Positions 1 through 8,058 of a DNA stretch of 17,305 bases are shown here, one piece after another (position 1 is the first letter of the stretch; the number at the start of each line of letters is the position of its first letter). Location of the stretch: the NCBI GenBank assembly GCA_038230975.1, contig JBBRMF010000092.1:1-17305 (forward strand), written 5' to 3'. The notes below the pieces were generated by a model that had not been told where the DNA came from, did no database searches, and was given only the letters and a program-made list of their open reading frames with translations. Origin of the DNA: JANXVV01 sp038230975. Lineage in GTDB: Bacteria; Planctomycetota; Phycisphaerae; Tepidisphaerales; Tepidisphaeraceae. Both the position numbers and the translations under genes were made by a program.

Positions 1-69
1 ACCTAGTGTAACGCTACTTTTAAAGCGCGACAAAGCACTCGCAGCATACGCATTTCAAGGGCATCTTTC

Positions 70-1095
70 ATGCACTCAATTCAATCCGTTGATGAACTCG
101 ATGAACTCCTGAGTCGGCCTTCTGCGGGCCTGATCGAGACACTGCAAAAAGTGCAGGGCGATGTGATTGTCCTCGGGGTCGGTGGAAAGATGGGGCCGAC
201 CCTGGCAAGGATGGCTAAGCGCGCCGCCATCGCGTCGGGTGACAATCGGAAGATTTTCGGCGCTTCTCGATTTTCATCCCCTCTTTTACCTGCGCAATTG
301 CGATCCCACGGAATCGAACCCATTGTGGTGGATCTGCTTGATCGTGCCCAGCTTGCTCAGTTGCCCGATGCTCCCAATGTAATCTACTTGGCCGGAATGA
401 AATTCGGGGGCAAGGGCCATGAATCGATGACATGGGCCATGAATTGTTGGCTGCCGGGTCTGATTTGTGAACGGTATCGCGACAGCCGCATCGTCGCGTT
501 TTCCACGGGGAATGTTTACGGACTTACACCTGTGATTGGAGGTGGTAGCCGAGAAACCTCACCTCTGAATCCGCTTGGGGGTTACGCCTGGAGTTGCGTG
601 GGTCGCGAGCGAATGTTCGATCATTTCAGCCGTACCCTTCAAATTCCGACGTCGATCATTCGATTGAACTATGCGATTGACATGCGATATGGCGTGCTGA
701 TCGATCTGGCCAAGCGTGTGTGGAGTCGGCAACCGGTCGATGTCTCCATGGGACATGTCAACGTGATCTGGCAGGCCGAGGCTTCTGAAATGTCGCTTCG
801 TGCGGTCGAGCACGCATCGACCCCACCATTCATTCTAAATGTGGCTGGTCCTGAATTACTGAGCGTTCGGAATATCGCGACGCAATTCGGCAGATGGATG
901 GATCGGGATGTCCAATTTATGGGTGAAGAATCAACCGATGCGCTTTTGAATGATGGGAAAATGGGCCACCAGCTTTATGGCAGCCCGCAAGTCACCGCTG
1001 AAACGATGATGCGCTGGGCCGCAGACTGGGTCATGCGTGGTGGAGAAGATTTGGGTAAACCGACGCATTTCCAAACGAGAGACGGAAGATTCTAA
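70..1095 (+). CDS. NAD-dependent epimerase/dehydratase-like protein (extended SDR fold)
   Basis: Probable cytoplasmic NAD(P)-binding oxidoreductase or epimerase of 341 aa acting on a sugar or sugar acid; the substrate is unknown. Residues 31-42 form the first Rossmann strand and nucleotide-binding loop (GVGGKMG at 36-42). The strand leading to the active site reads VAFSTGNVYG (142-151), as in extended SDRs. The usual YxxxK is present only as Tyr172-A-W-S-Cys176, so the catalytic Lys position holds Cys. The start is supported by an AAGG about 9 nt upstream of the ATG. The gene is 33 nt upstream of an aldolase-family gene on the same strand, which suggests a shared sugar-acid or keto-acid pathway (inference). 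Fold assignment is firm; the reaction is not. Confidence 0.8.
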   Translation: MHSIQSVDELDELLSRPSAGLIETLQKVQGDVIVLGVGGKMGPTLARMAKRAAIASGDNRKIFGASRFSSPLLPAQLRSHGIEPIVVDLLDRAQLAQLPDAPNVIYLAGMKFGGKGHESMTWAMNCWLPGLICERYRDSRIVAFSTGNVYGLTPVIGGGSRETSPLNPLGGYAWSCVGRERMFDHFSRTLQIPTSIIRLNYAIDMRYGVLIDLAKRVWSRQPVDVSMGHVNVIWQAEASEMSLRAVEHASTPPFILNVAGPELLSVRNIATQFGRWMDRDVQFMGEESTDALLNDGKMGHQLYGSPQVTAETMMRWAADWVMRGGEDLGKPTHFQTRDGRF

Positions 1096-1128
1096 CTTTA
1101 TCCCGGGTCAGTGCGGTGGCGGTTTCTC

Positions 1129-2178
1129 ATGAAATTAAACCCCGAGATTTCTTTGAACGTTCGTCGGGGGATTGCCATTCCCGCCAGCCCGCTCGCACTG
1201 AATGCGCGGCGGCAACTTGATGAACGTCGCCAGCGGGCGCTCTTCCGATACTATGCCGCCGCCAACGCGGGTGGCATTGCGGTCGGGGTGCATACGACTC
1301 AATTCGCCATTCGCGATCCGGCGATCGGACTCTTCCAACCCTTATTGGAAATTGCCAGGGAAGAGTTTGACCGCGCCGATGTCGGTCGGCAAAACCGATT
1401 GTTTCGCGTCTGTGGGATTTGCGGCAAGACGCCACAAGCGATGGGTGAAGCCGCTCTCGCCAATGACTTAAAATTCCACGTCGGCCTGCTCAGTCTAGCC
1501 GCCCTGAGAGATGCCGACGAAGTTGATCTGCTGGCCCATTGTAAAGCGGTGGGGCAGGTCATCCCCGTGATTGGTTTTTACCTGCAACCGGCAGTCGGAG
1601 GTCGCATTCTATCATACGCCTTTTGGCGGCGATTCTGCGAGATCGATAACGTTCTGGCGATCAAAATCGCGCCGTTCAACCGCTATCAGACAATCGACGT
1701 TGTACGAGCGGTAGTGGAATCTGGGCGCGAAGATATCGCGCTCTATACTGGGAATGATGACAACATCGTTGCCGATCTGATCACACCGTTTCGATTCACC
1801 GTGAATGGAAATAACGTTGAAAGGCGGATCGTCGGTGGATTGCTCGGGCATTGGTCGGTCTGGACTCAAAAAGCCGTCGAGCTTCTTCATGAATGCCAGA
1901 TTTCGCGCGGAGCTTCAACGGAACTCATGGCGAAAAGCATCGCCGTGACCGACTGCAATGCCGCATTCTTTGATGCCGCCAATGGTTTTGGGGGATGCAT
2001 CGCCGGGCTTCATGAAGTCTTGCGCCGTCAGGGACTGCTCGAAGGAATTTGGTGCCTTGACCTCGATGAAACACTAAGCCCGGGTCAGCAACAAGAGATC
2101 GACCGAATCTACGCCGCGTATCCTGCTATGAATGACGATGCGTTCGTCCGCAAGCATATCGATGAATGGCTTCGGTGA
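1129..2178 (+). CDS. Dihydrodipicolinate synthase / N-acetylneuraminate lyase family protein
   Basis: Class I aldolase-type TIM-barrel protein of 349 aa, longer than the roughly 290-300 aa typical of DapA/NanA. Seen: GFYLQPAVGGR (149-159), corresponding to the family's YNxPxRT active-site Tyr region, and AIKIAPF with Lys179 as the likely Schiff-base lysine. ALYTGNDD lies further on, where the family has its G-x-D loop. Family members condense or cleave pyruvate-containing keto acids. Pairing with the upstream epimerase-like gene argues for sugar-acid catabolism rather than lysine synthesis (inference). A GTG at 1111 would add six residues; ATG 1129 is preferred because it gives the more family-like N-terminus and has a purine-rich GGTGGCGG upstream. 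No other catabolic gene is in the window to identify the substrate. Confidence 0.8.
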   Translation: MKLNPEISLNVRRGIAIPASPLALNARRQLDERRQRALFRYYAAANAGGIAVGVHTTQFAIRDPAIGLFQPLLEIAREEFDRADVGRQNRLFRVCGICGKTPQAMGEAALANDLKFHVGLLSLAALRDADEVDLLAHCKAVGQVIPVIGFYLQPAVGGRILSYAFWRRFCEIDNVLAIKIAPFNRYQTIDVVRAVVESGREDIALYTGNDDNIVADLITPFRFTVNGNNVERRIVGGLLGHWSVWTQKAVELLHECQISRGASTELMAKSIAVTDCNAAFFDAANGFGGCIAGLHEVLRRQGLLEGIWCLDLDETLSPGQQQEIDRIYAAYPAMNDDAFVRKHIDEWLR

Positions 2179-2200
2179 TACCCAGCGTTGGCTATCAGTC

Positions 2201-2265
2201 CCTTCCCCCCGATAATGCGACAAGGCGTATTCCAAGGGAGAGTTAGGGTGAGGGGTCTTTTTTTC
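2201..2265 (+). terminator. Terminator-like hairpin, member of a dispersed GC-rich repeat family
   Basis: A C-rich arm (CCTTCCCCCC at 2201-2210) can pair with GGGTGAGGGG (2246-2255), and a run of seven T follows at 2258-2264. It lies 20-90 nt after the aldolase stop and just before the convergent end of rex, so it could end transcription of the upstream operon. The tail GGGGTCTTTTTTTCG closely resembles GGGGGTCTTTTTCG inside the large inverted repeat at 14743-14852, so this may be a decayed copy of the same repeat used as a terminator. Confidence 0.5.
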
Positions 2266-2276
2266 GGCTATGTGAA

Positions 2277-3011
2277 TCATCCCGCCGGAGTGAAATTGAC
2301 CTGAAACGAAAGCTGTTCCAATTGCACCGACAGATCCACCGCGTTTAACGCAATGTGTGGAGGAACCGTGACGGAGGTTGGAGCGAAATTCAGAATCCCC
2401 TTCACTCCGGCTTCCACTAACTGATCGACCACGCCCTGGGCATTGTCGGCGGGTACGGCGATCATCGCCAGGCGAATCTGTTCCTTTTTGACGGTCTGGA
2501 CCATCTCGCTGATCGGTTGAATCGTAAACGGTCCGAGCTTGCGACCCGTTTTAGTGGAGTCGGCATCGAAAATCGCCACGAGCCGAAAGCCCTTCGCGTT
2601 AAACCCCTTGTACGCACTTAGCGCGCGGCCCAGATTGCCCGCACCCACCAGTAATACATTCCACACTTTGTCCGTGCCCAGAATATGCCGTACCTGCCCG
2701 ATCAGTTCATCCACCTGATATCCGATTCCCGGGTGACCGAATTGCCCAAAGTAGGCCAGATCCTTCCGCACTTGCGCATCGGTCAATCCAAGACTTTCCC
2801 CAAGCTGACGGCTGGAAATCGTACGCCGATCCTTCCGCTTAAAAGATTCCAGTTGGCGAAGGTACAGACTCAACCGCCTTACCGCTGGATTGGGAATCAG
2901 ATCCAACCGACTTTCAATGCGTGTCTCCCCTCGTTCGACCTCTACCTTTGGGGCAGGTTTTTGAATGGGCTTCGCGGCAGACAGGGAATTTTCGACGCGA
3001 GTTTGATCCAT
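2277..3011 (-). CDS. rex: Redox-sensing transcriptional repressor Rex
   Basis: DNA-binding repressor that senses the NADH/NAD+ ratio and usually controls fermentative and respiratory genes. The 244-aa protein has an N-terminal tail of about 40 aa not found in most Rex proteins (about 205-215 aa). A winged-helix domain follows: RRLSLYLRQLESF, then SRQLGESLGLTDAQVRKDL as the recognition region, then the Rex-typical FGQFGHPGIGY. The Rossmann domain has VLLVGAGNLGRAL as dinucleotide loop and VAIFDAD at the end of the second strand. The C-terminal INFAPT-like motif reads LNFAPTSVTVP. It stands alone, convergent with the aldolase gene. An iron alcohol dehydrogenase, a common Rex target type, is encoded at 13027-14160, but no classical Rex operator was found by eye. 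The shorter frame starting inside the protein is less likely because the tail is in frame and the ATG is the first available. Confidence 0.95.
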   Translation of the reverse strand: MDQTRVENSLSAAKPIQKPAPKVEVERGETRIESRLDLIPNPAVRRLSLYLRQLESFKRKDRRTISSRQLGESLGLTDAQVRKDLAYFGQFGHPGIGYQVDELIGQVRHILGTDKVWNVLLVGAGNLGRALSAYKGFNAKGFRLVAIFDADSTKTGRKLGPFTIQPISEMVQTVKKEQIRLAMIAVPADNAQGVVDQLVEAGVKGILNFAPTSVTVPPHIALNAVDLSVQLEQLSFQVNFTPAG

Positions 3012-3215
3012 GCGACACTTGGTTTATCGACGATTCATGCGAGCAGCCTACGAACTGCATCAGTTTGGCTGGAACACGATGGACCGTCACTATACCCCAA
3101 ACCCGGGCCGATTGTCGCGGACAAAGTGCTTCATGATGCGCTTGTCGCCAAGGAAGGCAGATGGGCGGGTCAAGCTGGTTCGGTTGTATCGCGCAACTGT
3201 CCCGGCGCGATCGCC

Positions 3216-4211
3216 TCACCGGTGCATGTATTTTCGATAGCTGGCGACCACGCCGGGCCCCATGTCGAGCGTCGTTGAGAGCTCGCGCTTAAGTTGACCA
3301 CCGGTATCGAGAATGACCAATCGCCATTTGATGCCATCACGGCTGACGTTGCAGAGAAGCTCACCTTGCTCGGTCCAGTCGCAGAAATAGGCTCCTTTGT
3401 AATCTGATCCCAGCAAATCCGGCGGGCGGGCCGAGGGGGCCGTCACCAATTTCACGGCGACGGACGCTTTGCCCGCTTTGGTTTCTGTCCAGGCGGCCCA
3501 TTCGCCCTGGGGATCAATCTTTGGCAATTGCCGGTCGTCCATCGTCGTGATCTGATTGCTGGACCAGATCACCTTTCCCGGAGTCAAATCAGAGCGGATA
3601 AAGGACACCGCCAAACTCCGGACTTTGGAACCGGGGGCATTTCGGAAAATAATTCCCACGAGGGGTGCCAGGCTCTGCGCGGCCACCGGGGCAATCGACA
3701 CGATCTGCACGTCATTCGTGTTCGCCACTTTTTCAACGAGGTGGGTGTCCGCGTTTACGACGAATTCAGAACCGCCATAAGCACCCTCAAGATATTTAGA
3801 TGAATTGATCCATCCAATGAACTGCCGGCCGTCGGAACTTGGTCGCGTTACTTCCCCGTTGGAAGGTTTAACAAGTCCGGATTGCAGCGTACCACTTTTT
3901 GAGTTTCCGGGTATCCCTACAACCAGGCCTGACGGCGACCAGGACGGGGGCGCATGGCAAGTCTGACACTGATTCTTGGCGACCTGCGATATCGTTAAAT
4001 CTGAGTTGCCGGCGGGGTCGGTTAAGTGAAGCCAGTTGTCTTTGGCGACGTAGGCGATGGGAGATGCCAGCACCTGCGCCGATCGCCGTGCTTTCACGAG
4101 CGATGGCAGCAAAATAGCGATCAGCACCGCGATAATCCCGATGACGACGAGCAATTCGATCAGCGTGAAAGCGGATCGATCGGCGCCCGGCGACTCTGAA
4201 GCCGTTCTCAT
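3216..4211 (-). CDS. Prepilin-leader protein with TolB-like beta-propeller and one CxxCH motif
   Basis: Exported pilin-like (type II secretion pseudopilin class) protein of 331 aa. A short basic leader ends at SA|FTLIELLVVIGII, with Phe15 as mature +1 and Glu19 as the conserved Glu5. The hydrophobic helix continues to about residue 36. The rest lacks normal pilin character and repeats motifs such as WSPSG (91-95), SSDGRQFIGW and DPQGEWAAWTE, typical of TolB/PD40-type propeller blades. Cys82-Q-T-Cys85-His86 is a heme-c attachment signature. The reading frame extends upstream to 4427, but ATG 4211 is chosen: it has CAGGAAAAACG directly before it and gives a normal prepilin leader. A sigma70-like promoter and a perfect inverted repeat precede it. 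Fold of the C-terminal part is inferred from motifs only; the function is unknown. Confidence 0.8.
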   Translation of the reverse strand: MRTASESPGADRSAFTLIELLVVIGIIAVLIAILLPSLVKARRSAQVLASPIAYVAKDNWLHLTDPAGNSDLTISQVAKNQCQTCHAPPSWSPSGLVVGIPGNSKSGTLQSGLVKPSNGEVTRPSSDGRQFIGWINSSKYLEGAYGGSEFVVNADTHLVEKVANTNDVQIVSIAPVAAQSLAPLVGIIFRNAPGSKVRSLAVSFIRSDLTPGKVIWSSNQITTMDDRQLPKIDPQGEWAAWTETKAGKASVAVKLVTAPSARPPDLLGSDYKGAYFCDWTEQGELLCNVSRDGIKWRLVILDTGGQLKRELSTTLDMGPGVVASYRKYMHR

Positions 4212-4241
4212 CGTTTTTCCTGTTCGCACCCTTGACACAGT

Positions 4242-4256
4242 GTTTCCAGCGGAAAC
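4242..4256 (-). promoter_or_regulatory. Perfect inverted repeat in the 5' leader of the prepilin gene
   Basis: GTTTCC-AGC-GGAAAC is a perfect 6-bp inverted repeat with a 3-nt centre, about 16-30 nt downstream of the predicted transcription start and 31-45 nt before the start codon. Its size fits an operator for a dimeric repressor, or a short mRNA stem. No regulator gene is adjacent. Confidence 0.4.
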
Positions 4257-4278
4257 GCTCAGATATGAATCGTTTAGG

Positions 4279-4306
4279 ATACTAGCGTAACGCAGCAACG
4301 TGTCAA
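4279..4306 (-). promoter_or_regulatory. Sigma70-type promoter for the prepilin-leader gene
   Basis: On the minus strand a perfect -35 TTGACA (4306-4301) is separated by 16 nt from TAGTAT (4284-4279), which matches the -10 consensus at four of six positions. The -10 ends 67 nt upstream of the ATG at 4211. It is the best promoter match noticed in the window. Confidence 0.6.
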
Positions 4307-4427
4307 GAAAAATACGTGGGGGAATGCGAACGATTACACGTCCCCGATGGCCGGAAGAATTACGCCAAGTCAGCCAACTATAAGAGCCTACCACTTGCGT
4401 CACATGCCAAAGGCGGGAAAAGTCCAC

Positions 4428-5165
4428 CTATTTGGCTGCTTTTACATTGGAAAGCTTCATTTTCGCGGCAATGAATTCTTCCTTGGCAGCTTTGAGGTCG
4501 TGTTGGAAATTGGGGTTGGCCATCATCGACTGAAAGAGGGCCTGGCCAAGTACCCGGCCGGCGAGCAGGTCGGACGGATAATGTACCCCTGCAATGACGC
4601 GATCCCAGCCGATTTCACGGCCTCGATCCATTAACGCATCGCGCTGCTCAGGGTCAAGCTCGGCAATTATGCTTGCAAACAACAACCCACGCGTCGCATG
4701 GCCGGAGGGATAACTCGGCTCTGCAGCTTCATCAATCTTCGCTTTTACGCGCGGATCGTGAGGCGGACGCAAACGAGCGAACTTGGCCTTTGCAGCCGTG
4801 GAAAAAAACTTTGAGTCCTTTTCGGCGGCCTTAATTAATTTGGACGTCAGCGGAAGATTCTCTTTCGTGAACCAGGGCCCGATGACGGAAGTGAACGCGC
4901 TCATCTTCAGCTTGGCCTCTGACAATGCCCGGTCAACTTCAGCATCGGTTCGAGTCTCCTGAACGCGAAGAACCACATCCAACTCAGCCTTATCTTCCTG
5001 TGAATCCGGTTTGGGCGGCGAAGGTAGCAGGGCTTCAAAATTGACGGAAGCGGGGGTGAGATAATTGAGCGAAGTCTCTTCGACGGTGTCCTTCGCACCG
5101 GCAAACGTCGTTGTAAGTAGGATGGCGATCAGAGGGAAAGCGCGAAATCGGTAGTTCAAAGACAT
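4428..5165 (-). CDS. Exported PAP2-family acid phosphatase (class A type)
   Basis: Secreted phosphatase of 245 aa that removes phosphate from organic phosphomonoesters or lipid phosphates. An N-terminal signal peptide (hydrophobic core FPLIAILLTTTFAGA, cleavage near residue 24) directs it out of the cytoplasm. All three PAP2 signature blocks are visible: Lys126-x6-Arg133-Pro134, then PSGH (153-156) with the catalytic His, then Arg189-x5-His195-x3-Asp199. Length matches bacterial class A nonspecific acid phosphatases (about 250 aa). A TTG two codons earlier is in frame, but ATG 5165 is preferred because AGGAG sits 7 nt upstream. A possible -10, GATAAT, lies at 5200-5195. It is separated by 216 nt from the prepilin gene and is probably transcribed alone, divergently from the ompH-hpn operon. 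Confidence 0.92.
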   Translation of the reverse strand: MSLNYRFRAFPLIAILLTTTFAGAKDTVEETSLNYLTPASVNFEALLPSPPKPDSQEDKAELDVVLRVQETRTDAEVDRALSEAKLKMSAFTSVIGPWFTKENLPLTSKLIKAAEKDSKFFSTAAKAKFARLRPPHDPRVKAKIDEAAEPSYPSGHATRGLLFASIIAELDPEQRDALMDRGREIGWDRVIAGVHYPSDLLAGRVLGQALFQSMMANPNFQHDLKAAKEEFIAAKMKLSNVKAAK

Positions 5166-5420
5166 CAGCAAACTCCTAAGGGAACTGGTAGCACATTATC
5201 TCGCCAATGTTAATCTTGAATGAATGCGCTCTCATCCGTCGGACGCGGCAGGTCATGTTCGATGCAATGGCGAAACTCGGTCAAACTACCTCAGAAAAGC
5301 CGATACGTCACGGGGCCATGTGCAACAGGGCATTCTACTTCCACATCCTTTCCGCGCTTGGATGCTTCGGTTAAACTCATAATCAGTCGAATCTCGATCC
5401 ATCAAATGAGGCATCGCTTT

Positions 5421-6161
5421 ATGAAAAAGAACGCATTGACAGGATTTATTTGTCTGATCGTAGCCGGTGGAATGCAGTTGACCCAGGCGCTCTACGCGGC
5501 GGATCGACCTGTGATGACGTCACCCAAGCCCGACACGGAATTGACAGGCCGCGTCGGAACCATCGACACGCAGAAACTCGCTAAGGATCTGGGGTGGGAT
5601 AATGAGATGAACGAAAACATCAAGAAAATATCCGATCAGATGAAAAATGAGTTTCAGCAACTTCGAAATCTATATGAATCAACATTGCAACAGAAGAAAA
5701 AGGAAATGGGCATTTCCGGGAATGAAACCGGGGATGAGTTGGCCAAAAAGCTCACGCTGGCTCAGCAGCGGGAACTGATGGATCTCGTGAACGGTGCCAA
5801 ACAGAAATTGGCCCAGGTTGACCAATTCGCCAGCCAGCAATTGGAGAAGTATCGCACGGATTGGCTCAATCAATACGGAAGCGCCATTCGGCCGATCGTG
5901 AAGCAGATCGCACAGCAGAAGAAACTGTCGGTGGTAATCAACGTTCAACAAATACCGTTGATGTTTTCCGATCCTTCAGTCGATATTACCGACGCAGTGT
6001 CAGCGGCCGCCAAGGCCAATCCGCCGACGTTGAACCCGGTTGATCCGCCCAAGATGATCTCTGATTTGTTTCCCAAATCGCCCACGACGCAATCGACCAC
6101 TGCTCCGGCGGTTGTGCCGGAAACCCAACCGAAGACATCGCCATCCATCAAAGGTAAGTAA
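5421..6161 (+). CDS. OmpH/Skp-like periplasmic chaperone protein
   Basis: Likely exported coiled-coil protein of the OmpH/Skp family, 246 aa; family members hold outer-membrane proteins during transit. Seen: a signal peptide (MKKNALTGFICLIVAGGM..., cleavage near ALYAAD), a short first strand VGTIDTQKLAKDL, as at the start of Skp, then a long Lys/Gln/Glu-rich helical region (about residues 55-155). A return to strands follows (LSVVINVQQIPLMF), then a Pro/Thr-rich tail with little order. The frame is open from 5220, but ATG 5421 is selected because a GAGG lies 9 nt upstream and the signal peptide starts there; ATG 5406 would place five more residues in front. Its stop is 2 nt before the hpnC start, so it leads the squalene operon. 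The family call rests on overall pattern, not on invariant residues. Confidence 0.72.
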   Translation: MKKNALTGFICLIVAGGMQLTQALYAADRPVMTSPKPDTELTGRVGTIDTQKLAKDLGWDNEMNENIKKISDQMKNEFQQLRNLYESTLQQKKKEMGISGNETGDELAKKLTLAQQRELMDLVNGAKQKLAQVDQFASQQLEKYRTDWLNQYGSAIRPIVKQIAQQKKLSVVINVQQIPLMFSDPSVDITDAVSAAAKANPPTLNPVDPPKMISDLFPKSPTTQSTTAPAVVPETQPKTSPSIKGK

Positions 6162-6163
6162 CG

Positions 6164-7174
6164 TTGCAGGATGCCTGCATCAGTTCGTCCGATGCAACCC
6201 GCGCCCGGGCGGAAGCGCGCCCTCAGGTTCCGAATGCGATACTCACCGGCAAACTTCCCCCGACGGCCATCGCAGCGCTCGTTTCGGTAAGTGATCCGTC
6301 CAGCGCCGAGGCCATCACTCGCCATCTGGCACATTCGCATTACGAGAATTTTTCCGTCGTTTCCGTGCTTCTCCCCAAACGATTGCGGCAGGATTTCTGC
6401 AATATTTATGCCTTCTGCCGGGTTGCTGATGATCTCGGTGATGAAGTGCATGACCGGGCAGAATCATTGCGGCTACTCGAGCAGTTTCGGGAAATGACGA
6501 CGGCTTGCTATGCAGGTGATGCCTCTTCGGCATTGTTCATCGCATTGTCAGGAACGATTTGTAAATATGACATTCCCATCGAGCCCTTTTTGAATTTGAT
6601 CGAGGCATTCGTGCAGGACCAGAAAATTTCGCGATACGATACGTTTGAGCAAGTCGTGGACTATTGCCGTCGTAGCGCCGATCCGGTGGGTCGTCTGGTA
6701 CTCTATCTTTGCGGCTATCGGGACGAACGGCGCCAACTGCTCTCCGACAAAATCTGTACCGCCTTGCAACTGACGAACTTCTGGCAGGATGTTCGACGGG
6801 ATAAACTGGATCGTGATCGGATATACCTTCCCGCTGAATCGATGAAAAAGTTCGGAGTGAATGAAGCGCAAATTCAGGAAGGTCGCGTCGATCAAAATTA
6901 TCGCGAGTTGATTCGATTTGAAGTCGATCGGACAGCGCAGTGGTTCGACGAGGGACAGGCCTTGCTCCCTCTGCTCGGAAAATCGGTGCGCCCGCAAATT
7001 TCACTGTTTGCCAAAGGGGGTCGGGCCATTCTCGGGGCGATTCGACGGCAGAACTACGACACGCTTTCAAAACGGCCGTCCCTCAGCAAATGGCAGAAAA
7101 GCCGACTGATTCTTTCCGCACTGGCCGGATATGTCGCCGGATGCGGCGTCCACAAAACAGGAGAGCACCCGTGA
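6164..7174 (+). CDS. hpnC: Squalene-pathway synthase HpnC (hydroxysqualene-forming)
   Basis: Trans-isoprenyl diphosphate synthase of the squalene/phytoene family, 336 aa. In the characterised HpnCDE pathway, HpnC converts presqualene diphosphate to hydroxysqualene. Seen: SHYENFSVVSVLLPKRLR (58-75), the usual HpnC opening, then IYAFCRVADDLGDE with the first Asp-rich motif at 89-94. The second Asp-rich motif is NFWQDVRRDKLDRDRIYLP (205-223). No ATG or GTG occurs in frame before the conserved domain and an in-frame stop lies at 6155, so the TTG at 6164 is the only workable start. AAAGGTAAG of the ompH 3' end would serve as its ribosome-binding site, which indicates translational coupling. The stop overlaps the hpnD start in GTGA. 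Confidence 0.93.
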   Translation: MQDACISSSDATRARAEARPQVPNAILTGKLPPTAIAALVSVSDPSSAEAITRHLAHSHYENFSVVSVLLPKRLRQDFCNIYAFCRVADDLGDEVHDRAESLRLLEQFREMTTACYAGDASSALFIALSGTICKYDIPIEPFLNLIEAFVQDQKISRYDTFEQVVDYCRRSADPVGRLVLYLCGYRDERRQLLSDKICTALQLTNFWQDVRRDKLDRDRIYLPAESMKKFGVNEAQIQEGRVDQNYRELIRFEVDRTAQWFDEGQALLPLLGKSVRPQISLFAKGGRAILGAIRRQNYDTLSKRPSLSKWQKSRLILSALAGYVAGCGVHKTGEHP

Positions 7175-8058
7175 TCTCCGCACAGGTCGACATAGATCCA
7201 TCCCTGCTCGTTCAGTCACGCGACTATTGCCGCGAGCTGACGCGATCCGCAGCGCGTAATTTTTACTTTGGATTGAAGCTGCTCGCCGAACCGCGCCGCT
7301 CGGCGATGTTCGCGCTTTACGCATACATGCGCCTCGTCGACGATATCGCCGATGATGATCGACCTTATCAACAACGGCTCGAGGATCTGGAATCATGGCG
7401 CCTCAAAACCGAGACCGCTCTGGCCGGTCACCTGCCGGAAGATGACGATCATCCGATATGGCCTTCGTTTCTCGATACGGTCCATCGCTACTCGATTCCA
7501 TCAAAAGTATTTGAGGCCATCATTGCCGGGCAGCAACAGGATCTCAATCCCGAAACCTTCCTGAACTTCACGGAGCTTGAAGACTACTGCTATCGCGTGG
7601 CAGGGGTCGTTGGGTTGGCCAGCATTTATGTCTGGGGTTTCGAAGGGGGTCAAGCCACGGAAACTCTGTCGCTGCATCGCGGGACTGCGTTTCAACTCAC
7701 CAATATCCTGCGCGATCTGAAGGAAGATGCCGAGCGAGGGCGAATCTATTTGCCGCAACCAGAACTGGCAGAATACGGGTTGACTCTCGATCAGTTGCGA
7801 AGCGGGACCGGTGGATCCCGATTCACTGAATTCATGCAATTTCAGATCGAGCGGGCGCAAAGCTTCTACGATCAATCCGCGGCACTCGAGAGTTGCATTG
7901 ATTCGGAAAGTCGGCCGACGCTCGTGGCGATGACACAGATCTATCACGGTTTGCTGGCGAAGATGGCTTCCGATCCCGAGCGCGTTTTGGCCGAGCGCGT
8001 GTCGCTATCGCTGATGCAAAAGCTTCGCATTGGTTGGAAGGCGGTCCGGGCGAAATGA
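7171..8058 (+). CDS. hpnD: Presqualene diphosphate synthase HpnD
   Basis: Condenses two farnesyl diphosphates to presqualene diphosphate, the first step of the HpnCDE route; 295 aa. Both Asp-rich Mg-diphosphate motifs are intact: LVDDIADD (55-62) and NILRDLKEDAERGRIYLP (178-195). ARNFYFGLKLL near the N-terminus and YCYRVAGVVGL are typical of the family. The frame is open far upstream, but GTG 7171 is chosen: AGGAG sits 7 nt before it, it makes the GTGA overlap with hpnC, and the protein then begins where relatives do. ATG 7141 is the alternative. The stop overlaps the hpnE start in ATGA. hpnC and hpnD are related to each other and probably arose by duplication. Confidence 0.94.
   Translation: MISAQVDIDPSLLVQSRDYCRELTRSAARNFYFGLKLLAEPRRSAMFALYAYMRLVDDIADDDRPYQQRLEDLESWRLKTETALAGHLPEDDDHPIWPSFLDTVHRYSIPSKVFEAIIAGQQQDLNPETFLNFTELEDYCYRVAGVVGLASIYVWGFEGGQATETLSLHRGTAFQLTNILRDLKEDAERGRIYLPQPELAEYGLTLDQLRSGTGGSRFTEFMQFQIERAQSFYDQSAALESCIDSESRPTLVAMTQIYHGLLAKMASDPERVLAERVSLSLMQKLRIGWKAVRAK

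Noticed and set aside
1..16. CTAGTGTAACGC resembles CTAGCGTAACGC at the prepilin promoter (4282-4293), hinting at a divergent promoter at the left edge
   Set aside because: Eleven of twelve bases match, but no -35 is visible and the downstream gene would be outside the window.
2914..3219. Possible small minus-strand gene between the prepilin gene and rex
   Set aside because: It overlaps the start of rex in another frame and has no recognisable domain, ribosome-binding site or composition typical of a gene.
5220..5420. N-terminal extension of the OmpH-like frame
   Set aside because: The extra residues have no protein-like pattern, and a good ribosome-binding site and signal peptide start at 5421.
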